Assembly: GCF_000346465.2 (NCBI RefSeq)
Contig: NC_034009.1
Coordinates: 30,004,131-30,068,130 of the forward strand
Source: Prunus persica
Lineage: Eukaryota > Streptophyta > Magnoliopsida > Rosales > Rosaceae
Reading direction: 5' to 3'
DNA length: 64,000 nt
Shown: one piece after another, positions 23,977 through 39,063 of the stretch
Layout of the letters: every line of letters starts with the position of its first letter
Numbering within the stretch: position 1 is the stretch's first letter
The notes under the pieces: model-generated
Seen by the model: the letters and a program-made list of their open reading frames with translations, nothing else
The model's database searches: none
Told to the model about the DNA's origin: nothing
Made by a program: the position numbers and the translations under genes

Positions 23977-25146
23977 TTATTCGACACAGACAGATATGAG
24001 ATTGAAAGAGGAAAAAACTCAGAGTTTCAGAGAAACAAATAGTACACGAGGGGGATCTTGACTCGTACAAGGAGACATTGACGCATCACCGTAAAAAAGG
24101 ATAAAGCATTACTATGTATTAGAAAGACGGTGTCGTTCGGTCGTTCGGTCGTTTGGTAGTTTGGGCAGTTGAAAAAGTTTGGAGCTTGAGAGGTGGTTGA
24201 ATGGGTGGTGCGACCGTGCGAGAGACGTGGAGAAAGTTATAGAACGCACGGAAAACAGATAAAAACTGGGGACTGGTAGGAGAGTGAAGCTTTTATGCTC
24301 TGCAGCCGTCCAGGTTCAGGCCCTCCACGTGTTACGATCCGGTTGGCTCTAGAATTGACATCTGTGGGTGGAAGCAGCGACCGTCAGGGGGTTTTATCAT
24401 GTGCAGGAGGGTGTCGCTATCTACAGCTTACTCCAACACAGTTGACGAATCCCATATCCTTTTTAAAATAATTTTTTTGTGTGGTTATATCCACATTTAT
24501 TTATGTTTTTTTTCTTCTTATTTCTCTCTCCTTTTCCTAATCTTGCCAGGTGATGGGCAGAGATGAAGATTTGATCATGAATTTTCTGTGAGATATTGGA
24601 AAGGCCATACGAAAAGGGGAGAGTCTTTCTGCCCGTGCAAGCCATAACTTGATAAACGAAAAAAATCATTTATATTGTTATAAAAAAAGAGTAAATTTAA
24701 ATTTTACCTATTAAAAAACTTTCACTTTTAAAAAAAAATCAAAACTCTTTCAAAAAAGAAAGAAAAACTTCTCAACTTTCAAACCAAAAATATGCAAATA
24801 TAAAAAGATTCTTTAGAAAATTCAAAAATAAATAAGGGCAATTTTGTCCATTTTGGCTTCTTTTAAAAATTCTCTCTCCTTTGGGCTTTTCCAAAATCTC
24901 CAAAAAAAAATAGTTAAGTTTATATTTTTCATGATTGCCAGTTACATGATCTATAAAGGCTCATTTATTTTAAACAATCATTGACAAAAAGGTTTTTTTT
25001 TTATTATTTATTATTTATTTATTTTTAATAACAAAAGTATATCAGCAAAATCAACCATCCATACCAAAATTCAATCCATTGAACAAAACTGTATTAATTT
25101 GTTCTGAAATTTTCACCAATCAACTCTATCGATTTCAATTTCAATT

Positions 25147-25265
25147 TTTTTTTATTGGCAATATTCTAATTTAATATAATATAAACTAATGAGAGGAGGA
25201 TTCGAACTCGGGTGCATAATGTGGAGCACATCCACTCTAGCTAATTTGACTAAGCTCATATATGC
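25147..25265 (-). mobile_element. tRNA-derived SINE with target duplication
   Basis: Read on the minus strand it carries an A-box-like TAGCTAGAGTGG near its start (about 25232-25243) and a B-box-like GAGTTCGAATCCT (about 25198-25210), then an A-rich tail. The 15-bp string atttcaatttcaatt occurs at 25132-25146 and again at 25266-25280, directly flanking the unit, as expected for a target-site duplication. At 119 bp it is short but structurally complete. Confidence 0.72.
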
Positions 25266-25723
25266 ATTTCAATTTCAATTCAAGGAGAAAATAGATAGAA
25301 AATTATGAAGTTATAATCATACATAACTTAATTAGCTCTAAATCTAGTGATACATCTCTTTATAATATCTAAAATTCGTGTCTTATCTTTACACTCCATA
25401 AAATAAAAAATTGTAATCATATAAAAAAAACAAGGATATATATAGTTGGCTGAATTGGAGCCACGCCCCTATAAGTGTGTTTCTTATATTAAGGATTAAA
25501 GAGATTATTGAAAACAATTGGGTTAAAAAGTTATTATTTTAAGCCACAAAAATAACCTGCTACATAATGTTATTTTTTGGAGGGTAAAATCAGATGTCTA
25601 CGCTTATTTTATTGTTGTATTTTCCCAGCAAAATAACGGCCCTTTTTTTTTTTTTGTCACTACTTGGTTGTAGATAAAACGGGCCGACCCATGGGTTTTT
25701 AACTGGTTCATTCTCTATACGTC

Positions 25724-25731
25724 TAGGGTTT
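25724..25731 (+). promoter_or_regulatory. Telo-box (TAGGGTTT)
   Basis: TAGGGTTT, the complement of AAACCCTA, lies 33 bp upstream of the KRR1 start codon. Telo-boxes are enriched close to the starts of plant ribosome-biogenesis genes, which suits KRR1. A GGGCC element is just upstream at 25681. Confidence 0.6.
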
Positions 25732-25763
25732 CAAACACCGAAGCAAAACACAACACAGCGACG

Positions 25764-29447
<3,684 letters not shown>

Positions 29448-29889
29448 ATATTTTGAATTGTGGGTTGTGATATGTTGCCTCATAGATGAGTGTTGGATGT
29501 GTATGATCTGATCAAACTTGACTCATATTTTTGTCAGTGCGTCCAGTATTATCATGTATGCAAGGCATTACCCAAACTTACAAACCAAATGTATTAAACA
29601 GAGGAACTTAACGAGCAATTTTCAATATAGTTAACAAACTGCATGCATGTTTTGGAATTAGGATCTTATATTTTCAAGATTGGAATTTTCTGCTATATAA
29701 AATAAGCATTCAGCCCAACTTCAATAACGTTTCCCATTAGGTTGAAGTAATAACACAATCGAATGCCACAAGATTTTCAGAAGCTTCAACCAGTAATTGG
29801 AAGAATATGATGATGAAAATGGAAGCCAGTAGTTTGAATTAAACACCCAACCCATCTCAAGTTTTGTACCTGAAACCCCAAATCTGCCG
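29448..29889. other. Convergent 3' ends of KRR1 and second ALMT
   Basis: 442 bp between two tail-to-tail genes; AT-rich, nothing recognised beyond probable 3' untranslated sequence. Confidence 0.6.
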
Positions 29890-32015
29890 CTACCATGGCC
29901 AAATCACAGATTTCTTTGTAGGCGGTGCATTAAGAACCGGCACCTTAAAGTCTGCTTTCTCCCCAAGTTCTTGGAAGGTGTCAACCACATTTTGGAGCCG
30001 GGCAACAAGCTCGATCAGAAGCGATGCAAATGTGGCCAAGGACAGGGCGCTTGCGCTTTCGTATGTTCTGCAATCATCTTCATTAATGACTCCATGGCCA
30101 CCAAATGAGAGAGGCAAGGGCCAAGATGCTTGATCCCTAAACATGTTGTCTGATGAAGCACTTTGTGGTGCACAAGGTGTGCATGCTTTTGTAACTGGCC
30201 TCAGGTCAAGCACAGTTTCACTTAAGGACTTAAAACCCAATTGCATATTATCATGTTCCTTAGCATCCAAAAGCCTTTGAGGGTCGTCTTCTAGCTCTTT
30301 AGGCCGTCTTCCAATTTCCCACCTCTCTGAGTTGACCAGAAGGTACGATTTTTGGTCTATCTTCTTCTGTAAATGCTCCGCTGCCTCGTGCACATCTTTG
30401 AGTATGTCGCCAGGGCCTAGCTTTTCCATCTTCTCTACTTTCTTTCCAAGTTCTCGCAAGACTTTTGCACCTTCTGCTCCTACCCGCTGGAGCTCGCTAC
30501 AAAAGACCTGCCTCTTTTCTGCTGGGGCCTGCATGCATGTACAAAATTACAAGCCAATAATCTTATAAAAAGCTTCTTCTTTTTTTTTACCAAAGAAAGA
30601 ACTGGTTGAATATACAAAAACATAAACATAATCACCTGTATTTCGGAAAGAATGCATCCATGTAGAGCCATAACCATAAATGCACAATGCCTCAGTGCAC
30701 CACTTAGTTTGACAAAATTTATCCAAGGATATTTCAACATTCTGTAACGCCCATGAGGTGGTTCCCAGATTGCAAAGCCCAACTGCACTTGTGGAAAACA
30801 TGTCAAGTAATTAACAACTCCCCTGCTTCCGCGCTAAAAAAATCAAAACCCAATTCTTGTCCAAGTCGGACAAATCATACCAGAGTTTCTTCTTGGCTCG
30901 TAGATTCTACCACGGATCGGTAGCCCTTGTATAGCGGATCATCTGCAGCTTGGTATGTAAGAATTTTTGATGGGATCCTCTCATATTCAGTACACTTTAA
31001 GTACCCATTAACACAGCCTAAGCAAAAAAGTTGGATAAATTAATAGAGCAGAAAGCTAATTAGGAGTTGAAAATTTTCAGTGAAGACAAAGACATGCATG
31101 CAATGTTGAACATGTATATACCCTCTAATGAAGCCGCAACTCCCTTGAAATTTTTCACTACCAAGTTATGCAGATCCTCTCCTGACCATATGGGGTATAT
31201 GCATATATTCACAACCAAACAAACAGCAGCACCCACTGCAATAAGCACCAATCGAGTCGCAACTGCCTCATTATATTCCCTTGTTCTGTTCCCAGCAACC
31301 ATGAGGATACAATATGTCAACACAAAAACCCGAAAGCCGTACTCGTAGGGCTTCATTGTTGGGTACAGCTTCAAGTAAGATGCGAAAAATCCTGAAGGGT
31401 CTCAAAGAATCAGAGTTAGAAAAGTGGAAAAACCAAACATTTCAGAGGAGATTATGTTTAAATATGGTTTTAGTTTGCAAATACTAGTACGAACCAACGA
31501 TGAAAATGCTCATAACAATTACAACTTCTTCCAAGTTTGCAGCCAGCAAAGATAGCTCAGCAAAGCAGAAGGCAAGTATTCCAGCAAACAATGTTCCCAA
31601 CCCACGATTGAATCCCTTAATGAAAGTCCCTCCTGCATGAAATAAAAAATAAGATTAATGTTACGTTAAAAAGAAAAACTAAAAGCCTGAACTGTGACGT
31701 TACATTTTGAAGTCAAATGTTTATACCTATGCTAAACTCGAACATCACAATGACCGTGAGGATAGCCCAGATTGAGTACTGACCAATGTCATGATATGAT
31801 TTTTTCCAAAATATTAGCAGAGAAACAATGGACAAAGCCAGTCCCATTTTTATTGCAAAGATGACTTTCCTGGGATCAGAGCGGCCCATTTCCCATGCTT
31901 TACTAGCAAAGTCTAGTGAATCTTTCCAATACTTCATCAAATTGAAAAATGTGCATCTGCTTTCTGCTTTTTCATACTCATCTGCTTTGAAGCTGCCCAA
32001 AAGAGAATTTTCCAT
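29890..32015 (-). CDS. Aluminium-activated malate transporter, second copy
   Basis: Same anion-channel family as the gene at 21231-23976. Six exons on the minus strand: 31727-32015, 31495-31632, 31122-31391, 30881-31017, 30636-30782, 29890-30528, giving 539 residues. Exons 2, 4 and 5 have exactly the same lengths (138, 137, 147 bp) as in the other copy. It has [19 protein letters not shown], the segment [38 protein letters not shown] and the WEP motif in FAIWEPPHG. The N-terminus is shorter than in the other copy: it starts at MENSLLGSF and lacks the [16 protein letters not shown] leader. An ATG 13 codons upstream (32054) is in frame but less protein-like. The C-terminus also differs, ending KKSVIWPW. 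The shorter N-terminus may be real or may reflect a missed upstream exon. Confidence 0.9.
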
Positions 32016-32631
32016 GCCCCAACAAACAGCAGAGCACCACAAATTAGCAAGCAAGAACTTGAAAACTAAATGTGAGTAAAATAATAAACACAGTTTATTG
32101 GTTTATATTTGGCAAAAAGAAAATGCTTGAGTGTTGAGAAAAGAAAAAACTTCATTATTGACAACTTGACAAAGCATTTTGTTGGTTTATATATGACAAA
32201 AAAAATGTGATAGCCCGGGGCCGGTGAGTCACATGCAAATATATTTTGATTTCCCATTATCACTCTTATTCAATTTTATTTTCCATTTACTTTATTTAGG
32301 TAATTCTAGCATGCATGACTCTGCCTCTGGTGAAAAATAATGTATGGCAAAAATTGTTGGCCCCATGGCCTTTTACCCTTTAGAGAATAGAGGGGAAACT
32401 TCATTCCCCTGTCTTTCTGTTTGTACATTGTCTTGTTGTCCTGAGATGAATAGACGAAGCTTCACATTTTCATGTCGTGGTACCATTTCTTGCACTGCTG
32501 TCTTTGTCCTGGGATGAATAGAGGAAGCCTGATCTGCTCTTGAAATATAATAAAGTTACAGATCTACATTTAATCCACTGGAATATCAGTGAGCTATATT
32601 GCTATTATTGTGCACGGTAACCAACGTGTAG
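32016..32631. other. Intergenic, ALMT upstream and membrane-protein 3' region
   Basis: 616 bp, AT-rich. It includes a diverged direct repeat of a gatgaataga-containing segment near 32440-32525. No gene recognised. Confidence 0.5.
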
Positions 32632-34324
32632 TTACAGTTCCTCATCCATATTCAAACAAACAAGGTACGCAACTAAGCCAACCACTGGCACAAATCTAAG
32701 ATAATTTACAATACCAATCTTACTGCTCTGAACATTTTGAAGATTTTCACCAATCAACCAAGGCTGGAAGACAGTGTAAAGACCAATATCCCAAATGAAT
32801 GCATAAGCCAGCCTCTCTGATCCTAGATAACTGATCAAGAACTCCCATCTGTCTGAAATGCTCCCAAAGTTGCCGTCCATCCGGCCAAAAAGAGCCCACA
32901 ATGCAGATATCAGACATATCACTCCACCAAGAAGTCCGACAATGGGAGCACCATTGGTCAGCACAGACCCAAGTTGTGACCGCTTGCTCGGAGTGTAGTC
33001 TGACTCAGCCTCATTTAGCCGAATAGCCATGTAAGGTATTAAAAAAGCTGTTTACATCACATACGAAACAATCAGGACATAAGGTTGGTGGAAATGTAGC
33101 TGGAGTCTAAATCATGCTCATTACAAAGTAAACTTGAAATCATAGATTATCAAATTAAAGTGATTTTAGCCTACAATCACATATATAATTTGTCTTTCCT
33201 AGACATTTGGGCAATGCATGATCTTGATTGAGAAATTAACAAGATGATATGCCAAACAAAAGATCGTTGCTTTCTGTACATATTTTCTGTGTAGGCTATT
33301 GAAGGTAAAGATAGTTGCATTTGTGACCTACATGGTTAAGCTAATCCAACACTCACTCAATCCTCAAATACGAGAGTTTGGAAGAAAGCATACTATTTGT
33401 AAGAAACATCTGAAAGCCCCATAAGACGTCTAAAGACCCCTTGTATCTGTCCCTCTTACGATCCGTGAACAGCAAAGGAGCAAACATGAATGTCCACCCA
33501 ATTACGAAGTTGAATAGCCCTTCTGACATCTAATTCAAACACATAAACAGAAAAACATTGGCCTATGATTAAAAAAAATGCTTAAATTATGAAACTTGGT
33601 AGTAAAAACCACATTTACTTGGAATGACAAATTCTTACCGGGTGAAGAACTGGGGCATTAATCAAACCAGCAGTAACTACTCTGCCAAAAAGTTCATTTC
33701 AGAATTCATCAAGAGAAAAATTAATAAGAATTTTACCAGTATTTGTCTAGTAGAGCAGAACCCAGAAAAATCAATAACAAATATGACCCAGTTGAGCTTA
33801 CCAGAGTTCAAAAGAGGCAAGATAAAGAAGAAATTCAGAGAGAGCCCCACAAGAGAATTCACTGTATCAGAACTTATAGCCCACACTGGGTCTCCCTGTT
33901 GTAATATGAAAAGCAAAAAACTTCATCAGCTAAGATTGTATATAAGAATGTTAGTCAAGTAAAAAAGAAGGCCACATTTACACACGGGAGCATAAGGAAG
34001 GAGAAAAAGCCACAAAATGTAGACTGCCTCAGCAACCCACAGAACAATCTGAAGCAGTCTCTCTGAGCTATCATTCTCCTGTTGAACAGTGGTTGTGGGT
34101 TTTCGACGAGCCGCGCGGCACACAAGTGTTTTCAATTTAGAGTCCCTTTTGTGGGTTGCGGGTGATTGTTGTGAAGGCCACTTTTGGAGGTCCAGTGCCG
34201 CAAAAACTGGCCTTTGTGTGCAAAAATGGGTCTTGGGACGAGGGCTGAAGGAGGGTTTGGTTGAGAAAATGGTGCGGTTGGTGCAGAGCAGAGGCTGAGA
34301 TGTTGTGCTGCTGATGATGGCCAT
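32632..34324 (-). CDS. Plastid-targeted multi-pass membrane protein (function unknown)
   Basis: Five exons on the minus strand: 33986-34324, 33802-33895, 33639-33679, 33394-33529, 32632-33047, giving 341 residues. The N-terminal 70 residues are rich in Ser/Thr/Pro/Arg and poor in acids (MAIISSTTSQPLLC), like a chloroplast transit peptide. Hydrophobic segments follow: VLWVAEAVYILWLFLLPY, SLVGLSLNFFFILPLL, a segment around the FNFVIGWTFMFAPLLF region, PIVGLLGGVICLISALWALF and FVPVVGLVAYLVCL. I recall similar single-copy plant proteins annotated only as transmembrane proteins (possibly the At2g04360 type), but am unsure of that. The donor of exon 1 could be placed 4 bp later; the site chosen preserves the frame PYAP-GDPVWAIS. 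The 273 bp to the divergent HOP2 ATG form a shared promoter. Confidence 0.8.
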
Positions 34325-34597
34325 CGTTTCTGAGAACGAAACGGCATTGCGTGGCATGCCTCACAACACAACACCAAATTAACGAGTTGTTTATGTAAAT
34401 TCGGTATTTGATGTGGGGGTAAATTTGTCCAATCAAACACTCGACATTAGAGGCAGACGACGCCGTCCCGAAAAAGGAAGCCCATTATTAGCCTACGAGA
34501 TTTAGGAGGCAAAGGCCTTTGTTTTCGTTCCATTTCAAAACGAAAGCAAAAACTTTCAGAAGCCTCTTCCCGCCCTTTTCCGTACAGTTTCCGATCA
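34325..34597. promoter_or_regulatory. Bidirectional promoter between HOP2 and the plastid membrane gene
   Basis: Only 273 bp separate the two divergent ATGs. It includes an AGCCCA site-II-like element at 34479-34484 and a GC-rich stretch cgacgccgtcccg at 34458-34470. Site II elements are common in plant housekeeping promoters. Bidirectional activity is inferred from spacing. Confidence 0.65.
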
Positions 34598-36113
34598 ATG
34601 GCTCCCAAATCCGATAGCACCGACGGTAACCAAATTCGTGAACGCTTCTTTTTTGTTGAGCTGATTTGATTTTCAATCTGGTTTTACTGAATGTTAAACG
34701 TCTTGTTGCTTTGGTTTTACGAAATATTGCAGCTATCGTTCTCAGATACTTGAATGAGGTAAAATCAAATTTCTTATCATTAATCGTCTGCGTTTAGGTC
34801 TTATTACTTTCGTTTCTCCGATTATTATATACTTTCTCTGGATCGAATTATTTTTTTCTTATTGAATTGATGAAATGTGTATTTTTCCCTTCCGAATTTT
34901 TTGGCTGTATGGGAGGTGGGAAAATCGAATTTCTCATGATTGAGCTCAACTGAGCTTCCTCCACAAGTCAGTTGTGATTAATTTGCTTTTTCTTGTTGTT
35001 TTTTGTTGTTTGCCTCTGTTTCCCTATAGTTTTACTAGAAAGAAAATAAGTTAAGAAATTTAAAAAGTCGTGCAGATATTTTCTAGGGAAACAAACAGAA
35101 GACACTAGGCACAGTATGTGCTCTCCCTAATGCTCATGTAAACTTGTCTCTCTTTATCCAGCAAAATAGGCCACTGAATTCTCAAAATGTGGCGGATGCA
35201 TTACAAAAATACAACCTCAAAAAGGCAGCCATACAAAAAGCTCTGGATACTCTTGCTGATAATGGGAAGATTTCATTCAAGGAGTATGGTAAGCAGAAGG
35301 TATACCTTGCTCGGCAAGACCAACTTGACATTCCAAACAGTGAGGAGCTCAGCCGGATGAAGCAAGAAAATGAAAAACTGCAAGAACAGTTGGGTGAACA
35401 AAAGAGATCGATTAGCGAGGTTGAGGGAGGTACATGTTAAATTCTTTACTACATTTCATGTTTTCCATAATTGATTTAAGACTTTGGCTCGTGAATTTGA
35501 ATTTTCGTTTTGCACCGTTGTTGCAGAAATTAAAGCTTTGCAGTCAAATTTGACCCTGGAACAAATAAGGGAGAAAGAAGCCAAACTGACAAATGAGGTA
35601 AGCTAATTGGATATGTTTGACATTACATTAGTCAAAATATGTGTCTGGGAAAAAGAGGCTATGAAATATGGATGAAGTGCGGAGTTTTGAATTCTGTACT
35701 AGGTTAATGAAATGGAGGACAGATTGGAAAAATTGCGTGGAGGAGTTACCTTGGTCAAGCCAGAAGACCGCAAGGCAGTTGAGCAAATGGTCTATGAGAA
35801 AATAAGTCAATGGAGAAAGCGCAAAAGGATGTTCAAAGATCTGTGGGATTCTATTACTGAGAATTCACCTAAAGATGTCAAGGAATTTAAGGTTTGCCTA
35901 TATGGGATCTTCTGTGTTCTTATGAACTTAGCAATTATGCTATGGTGTAGTTGTAAATAGTCTGTTATGTTATTGCAGGAGGAGATCGGGCTTGAATATG
36001 ATGAAGATGTTGGTGTGAGTTTGCAGTCATATTGTGACCTGCTACAACGTGGCAAGAAGCGATCATCTGGTGACCTGCAACAACAGTGTGCAAAGCGGCC
36101 TCCACTCCAGTGA
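34598..36113 (+). CDS. HOP2: Homologous-pairing protein 2 (HOP2)
   Basis: Meiotic protein that with MND1 stimulates DMC1/RAD51 strand exchange. Six exons: 34598-34625, 34733-34758, 35162-35429, 35527-35597, 35703-35891, 35979-36113, giving 238 residues. The first two exons are only 28 and 26 bp and were recovered by phase: MAPKSDSTDA-IVLRYLNE. A winged-helix domain (about 10-75) contains NSQNVADALQKYNLKKAAIQ and GKISFKEYGKQKVYL. A coiled coil follows, with EELSRMKQENEKLQEQL and EIKALQSNLTLEQIREKEA. The C-terminal part has RKRKRMFKDLWDSITEN and EEIGLEYDEDVGVSLQ. The family length is about 220-240. Confidence 0.93.
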
Positions 36114-39063
36114 GTCTTTTTTTTCTGATGAAGCCATGCGTAGTCAACGATTTGAAAATGAGTTGCCTGGCTTTCGTAGCAAGGGATGATCTGCTTCAAA
36201 TGTATGTAATGTATATTTTGCATGCTCTGGAGATTAATATTTAGGCTTACGTTATGTATCCTAGTTGATAAATCGACAGTTTACTGATTTAACATGCTGA
36301 CACCTCTTACAAATTATAAATATGATACAATTTATCTAGCTCTATTGGTTTTTGAGACGAGTTATAGTGTCTAGCCCATACTTGCAATGATGTATGAGCC
36401 AGTTCTAAAAGAGGACCTATCCTAAGCATGTACTTATACTTACCCAAGACACAAAGTCCTAGGCATGTATTATTTTGTATTATAAATATATGTGAGTCAT
36501 ATGATAAATGCTTTCATATAAAGCAATGAGTCGAAATAAAAACACAATTAGGTTATGCTTCAGTATATGAGCCCAAGCTCATAAGAGAATCTTGTTAAAG
36601 TACTAAAACACAGCATTTCACTAACTCTATCTTCACCTTTTTTTGGACGAATCCTGCTTCTACGTTCTCAACCGCCCCAACCATTTCTGCTTTGGATTCT
36701 GTTCTTCAACTCCTCCTAGAAATGGTTTTGAAATTTCTGTGATTTTAGGAGCCCAACTCGACCACTAACACCGTACTTTGGCTCAGCTCAGCCTAGAGTT
36801 ATTGTACCTTACAAACAACTAGAATTCAACTCAACATGTTACCTAATTCAACTGAAAATTTGATTTATTGCTAATTACAATTTACATTAAATTTGGAAAG
36901 ATTATGTTCATTTCTCTCCATAAAATAGGGTTGTAATTAAAGCACGTAGTCATTTGCTTTTTCTAATCCAGGTTAGTATTCTTGATTTGTTATTAAGTTT
37001 ATTGGCTTATTATAATGTGATTCATGGTGGTGTTGTTCTACTAATTTCATTTCATGAAATAGGTTTGTATGAAAATTATATTGGTATTTCTTAGACTCTA
37101 GCATAGGTTGGGATACTCTAAACTACTCTTATCGATAAACAAAAATCCCGGAAAAATAATTTTAAAAAAAATATTACCGTATCTAGGTAAAGCGTATAGC
37201 CGCACGGCTACATTATTTATAAAAAGAATTATTTTTTTTTAAAGGAACCAGTAAGGCCGGTCGGCTATACTATTAAAATATTCAAATATATTAAAAGTGT
37301 ATAGCCGCACAGCTATACTCTTTAAATATATTTTTAAATATTCATATATATTTAAATCGTACAGCGAGCTGCTATACTATTTAAATATTCGTATACATTT
37401 AAAGAGTATCGCCGGGAGGCTATACACTTTAAATATATTTTTAAATATTCGTATATATTTAAAGAGTATTCAAATATATTAATGTAAATATCAAGTAATT
37501 TTTTTATATACGAATATTCAAAGTATTACCGCTAGGCCATACTATTTCTTTTATATAAAAAAATCTGAAAACCGAGTATCACTGGGCAACTATACTATTT
37601 CTTTTTAAAAAAATAAGAAAAAACCAGAGTACTGCCAAGCGGCTATACTATTTCTTTTTTAAAAAATTAAAAAACCGCGTATAGCCGAACGGCTATACTA
37701 TTTATTTTTTGAAAAAATAGCCGAGTAAAGCCGTATGGCGATACCATTTTTAAAACAAATTGGGTAAATCCGGGTATAGCCGGCCGGCTATACTATTTCT
37801 TCTAAACAGATTGGAATAACCAAGTATATGTATAGCCGCGCGGCTATACCCTTTTAATAGAATATTCTCTCCCCTATGATATTCTAACCCAGGATCTGCA
37901 ATCTAAATTAGAGTCCTATCTGATGTTTCCATTTAATTTGGCACCACCAGAGCTTGAAGAAATGGATTGAAAAGTTGGTTCCGTTAGGTTTGAATCAAAT
38001 AATCCATGCATGAACGGTAGAAGGAAATACTAGAGAGCGAATTTTGAGGAAAACACTGTTTTAACACTGATTGTTAATAATAACCCTCCTCAAGCTCTGA
38101 ATCGAAGCCTAAAAATGGTCTTCACTTATCTCTCATCTCTCCGCCTCCATCACCTCCTATCTCTCTACCTCCCTCGTGTCTCTCCTCTTTCTCTGCCTCC
38201 ATATCTCCTCTTGCGCGCCTTTGAAATAAGATGAGCCCAGCAGCAGCTACAAAGAAAAGTAACTCCTGCTGCCTACCCCTAACGATTAGGGTGAAAGAGC
38301 GGCGGTGTCCTCCCGCCTAGCGCCTAGGCCGTTTTTTCGAACACTATCAGAAGTGAATGTTAGACGGTGCCTTCTCAATTTTTTTGAGATATTTAGTGAT
38401 ATACCCATTTCTAGCATTAATATTATAAATAAATCCTACACAATTGAATTCCTATAAACAAACCCAAAAAAAACCCAAAAAATGATAGTTGGCCTTATTG
38501 AATTTAATATTAATTATTAAATTACTTTGATGCCCTATTGAGTGCTTTGGGTATTTTTATGAGATTTTGGGGTTGGGCTTGTTTTAAGAAATTGATGGCA
38601 GTTTTGTAATTTATAAGAAGTTAAAAGCTTTTTTGTTATGTTGTAAATGGACTTTGGGTGTGTTTCTAAAGTCCATTTTATATAGGGTATTTTTATAATT
38701 TTGGCCCCCATATTGGGTATAATAGTGAATCTCCCAATTTTTTTTCCTGTAAGAATTTGTTTGGGGTTGTGTTTATGCTGCAAATTGTAATTCAAGGGTG
38801 TTGAATCGAAGGAGTTCAAGTTGAGGAAATTTGTGCACTCATGCCCATGTACAAGTAGAACCCACTTCCATTCCCAGACTACAATTTTGAGACCTCACAA
38901 TATCAACAAATTAGAACTGAAAGTACCGATGTTTCAAAAATTATCACACTTAAGTTTACATTTCCACCAACAACAAAAAACAAAAAAATCGAAGATAAAG
39001 AAACAATCAAATTTATAGACGACATAATTTATTAGCAAAACCAACAAACTAGACTGGTGATTC
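36114..39063. other. Intergenic with palindrome array
   Basis: HOP2 3' region, then AT-rich DNA, the palindrome array at 37185-37860, and about 1.2 kb to the 3' end of the IST1-like gene. No gene recognised. Confidence 0.6.
37185..37860. repeat. Array of degenerate TATAGCCG-NN-CGGCTATA palindromes
   Basis: About a dozen short, diverged palindromes repeat every 40-60 bp. The best preserved read gtatagccggccggctatac (near 37774), tatagccgcgcggctata (near 37829), tatagccgaacggctata (near 37679) and tatagccgcacggcta (near 37194). Each core is GC-rich and is followed by AT-rich spacer, often actatttctttttaaaaaa. Several units have decayed arms (near 37365, 37525 and 37575). The left half also shares a longer unit containing aaatatatttttaaatattcgtat. 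No open coding signal is present. Array boundaries are approximate. Confidence 0.8.

Larger units (their letters stand above)
23977..25763. other. Intergenic between ALMT and KRR1 starts
   Basis: Divergent upstream region of the ALMT gene (left) and KRR1 (right), AT-rich, with a SINE at 25147-25265. No gene seen. Confidence 0.6.

Noticed and set aside
37185..37860. CRISPR-like appearance of regularly spaced palindromes
   Set aside because: Units are diverged, spacing is irregular, spacers are AT-rich and similar to each other, and this is plant nuclear DNA.
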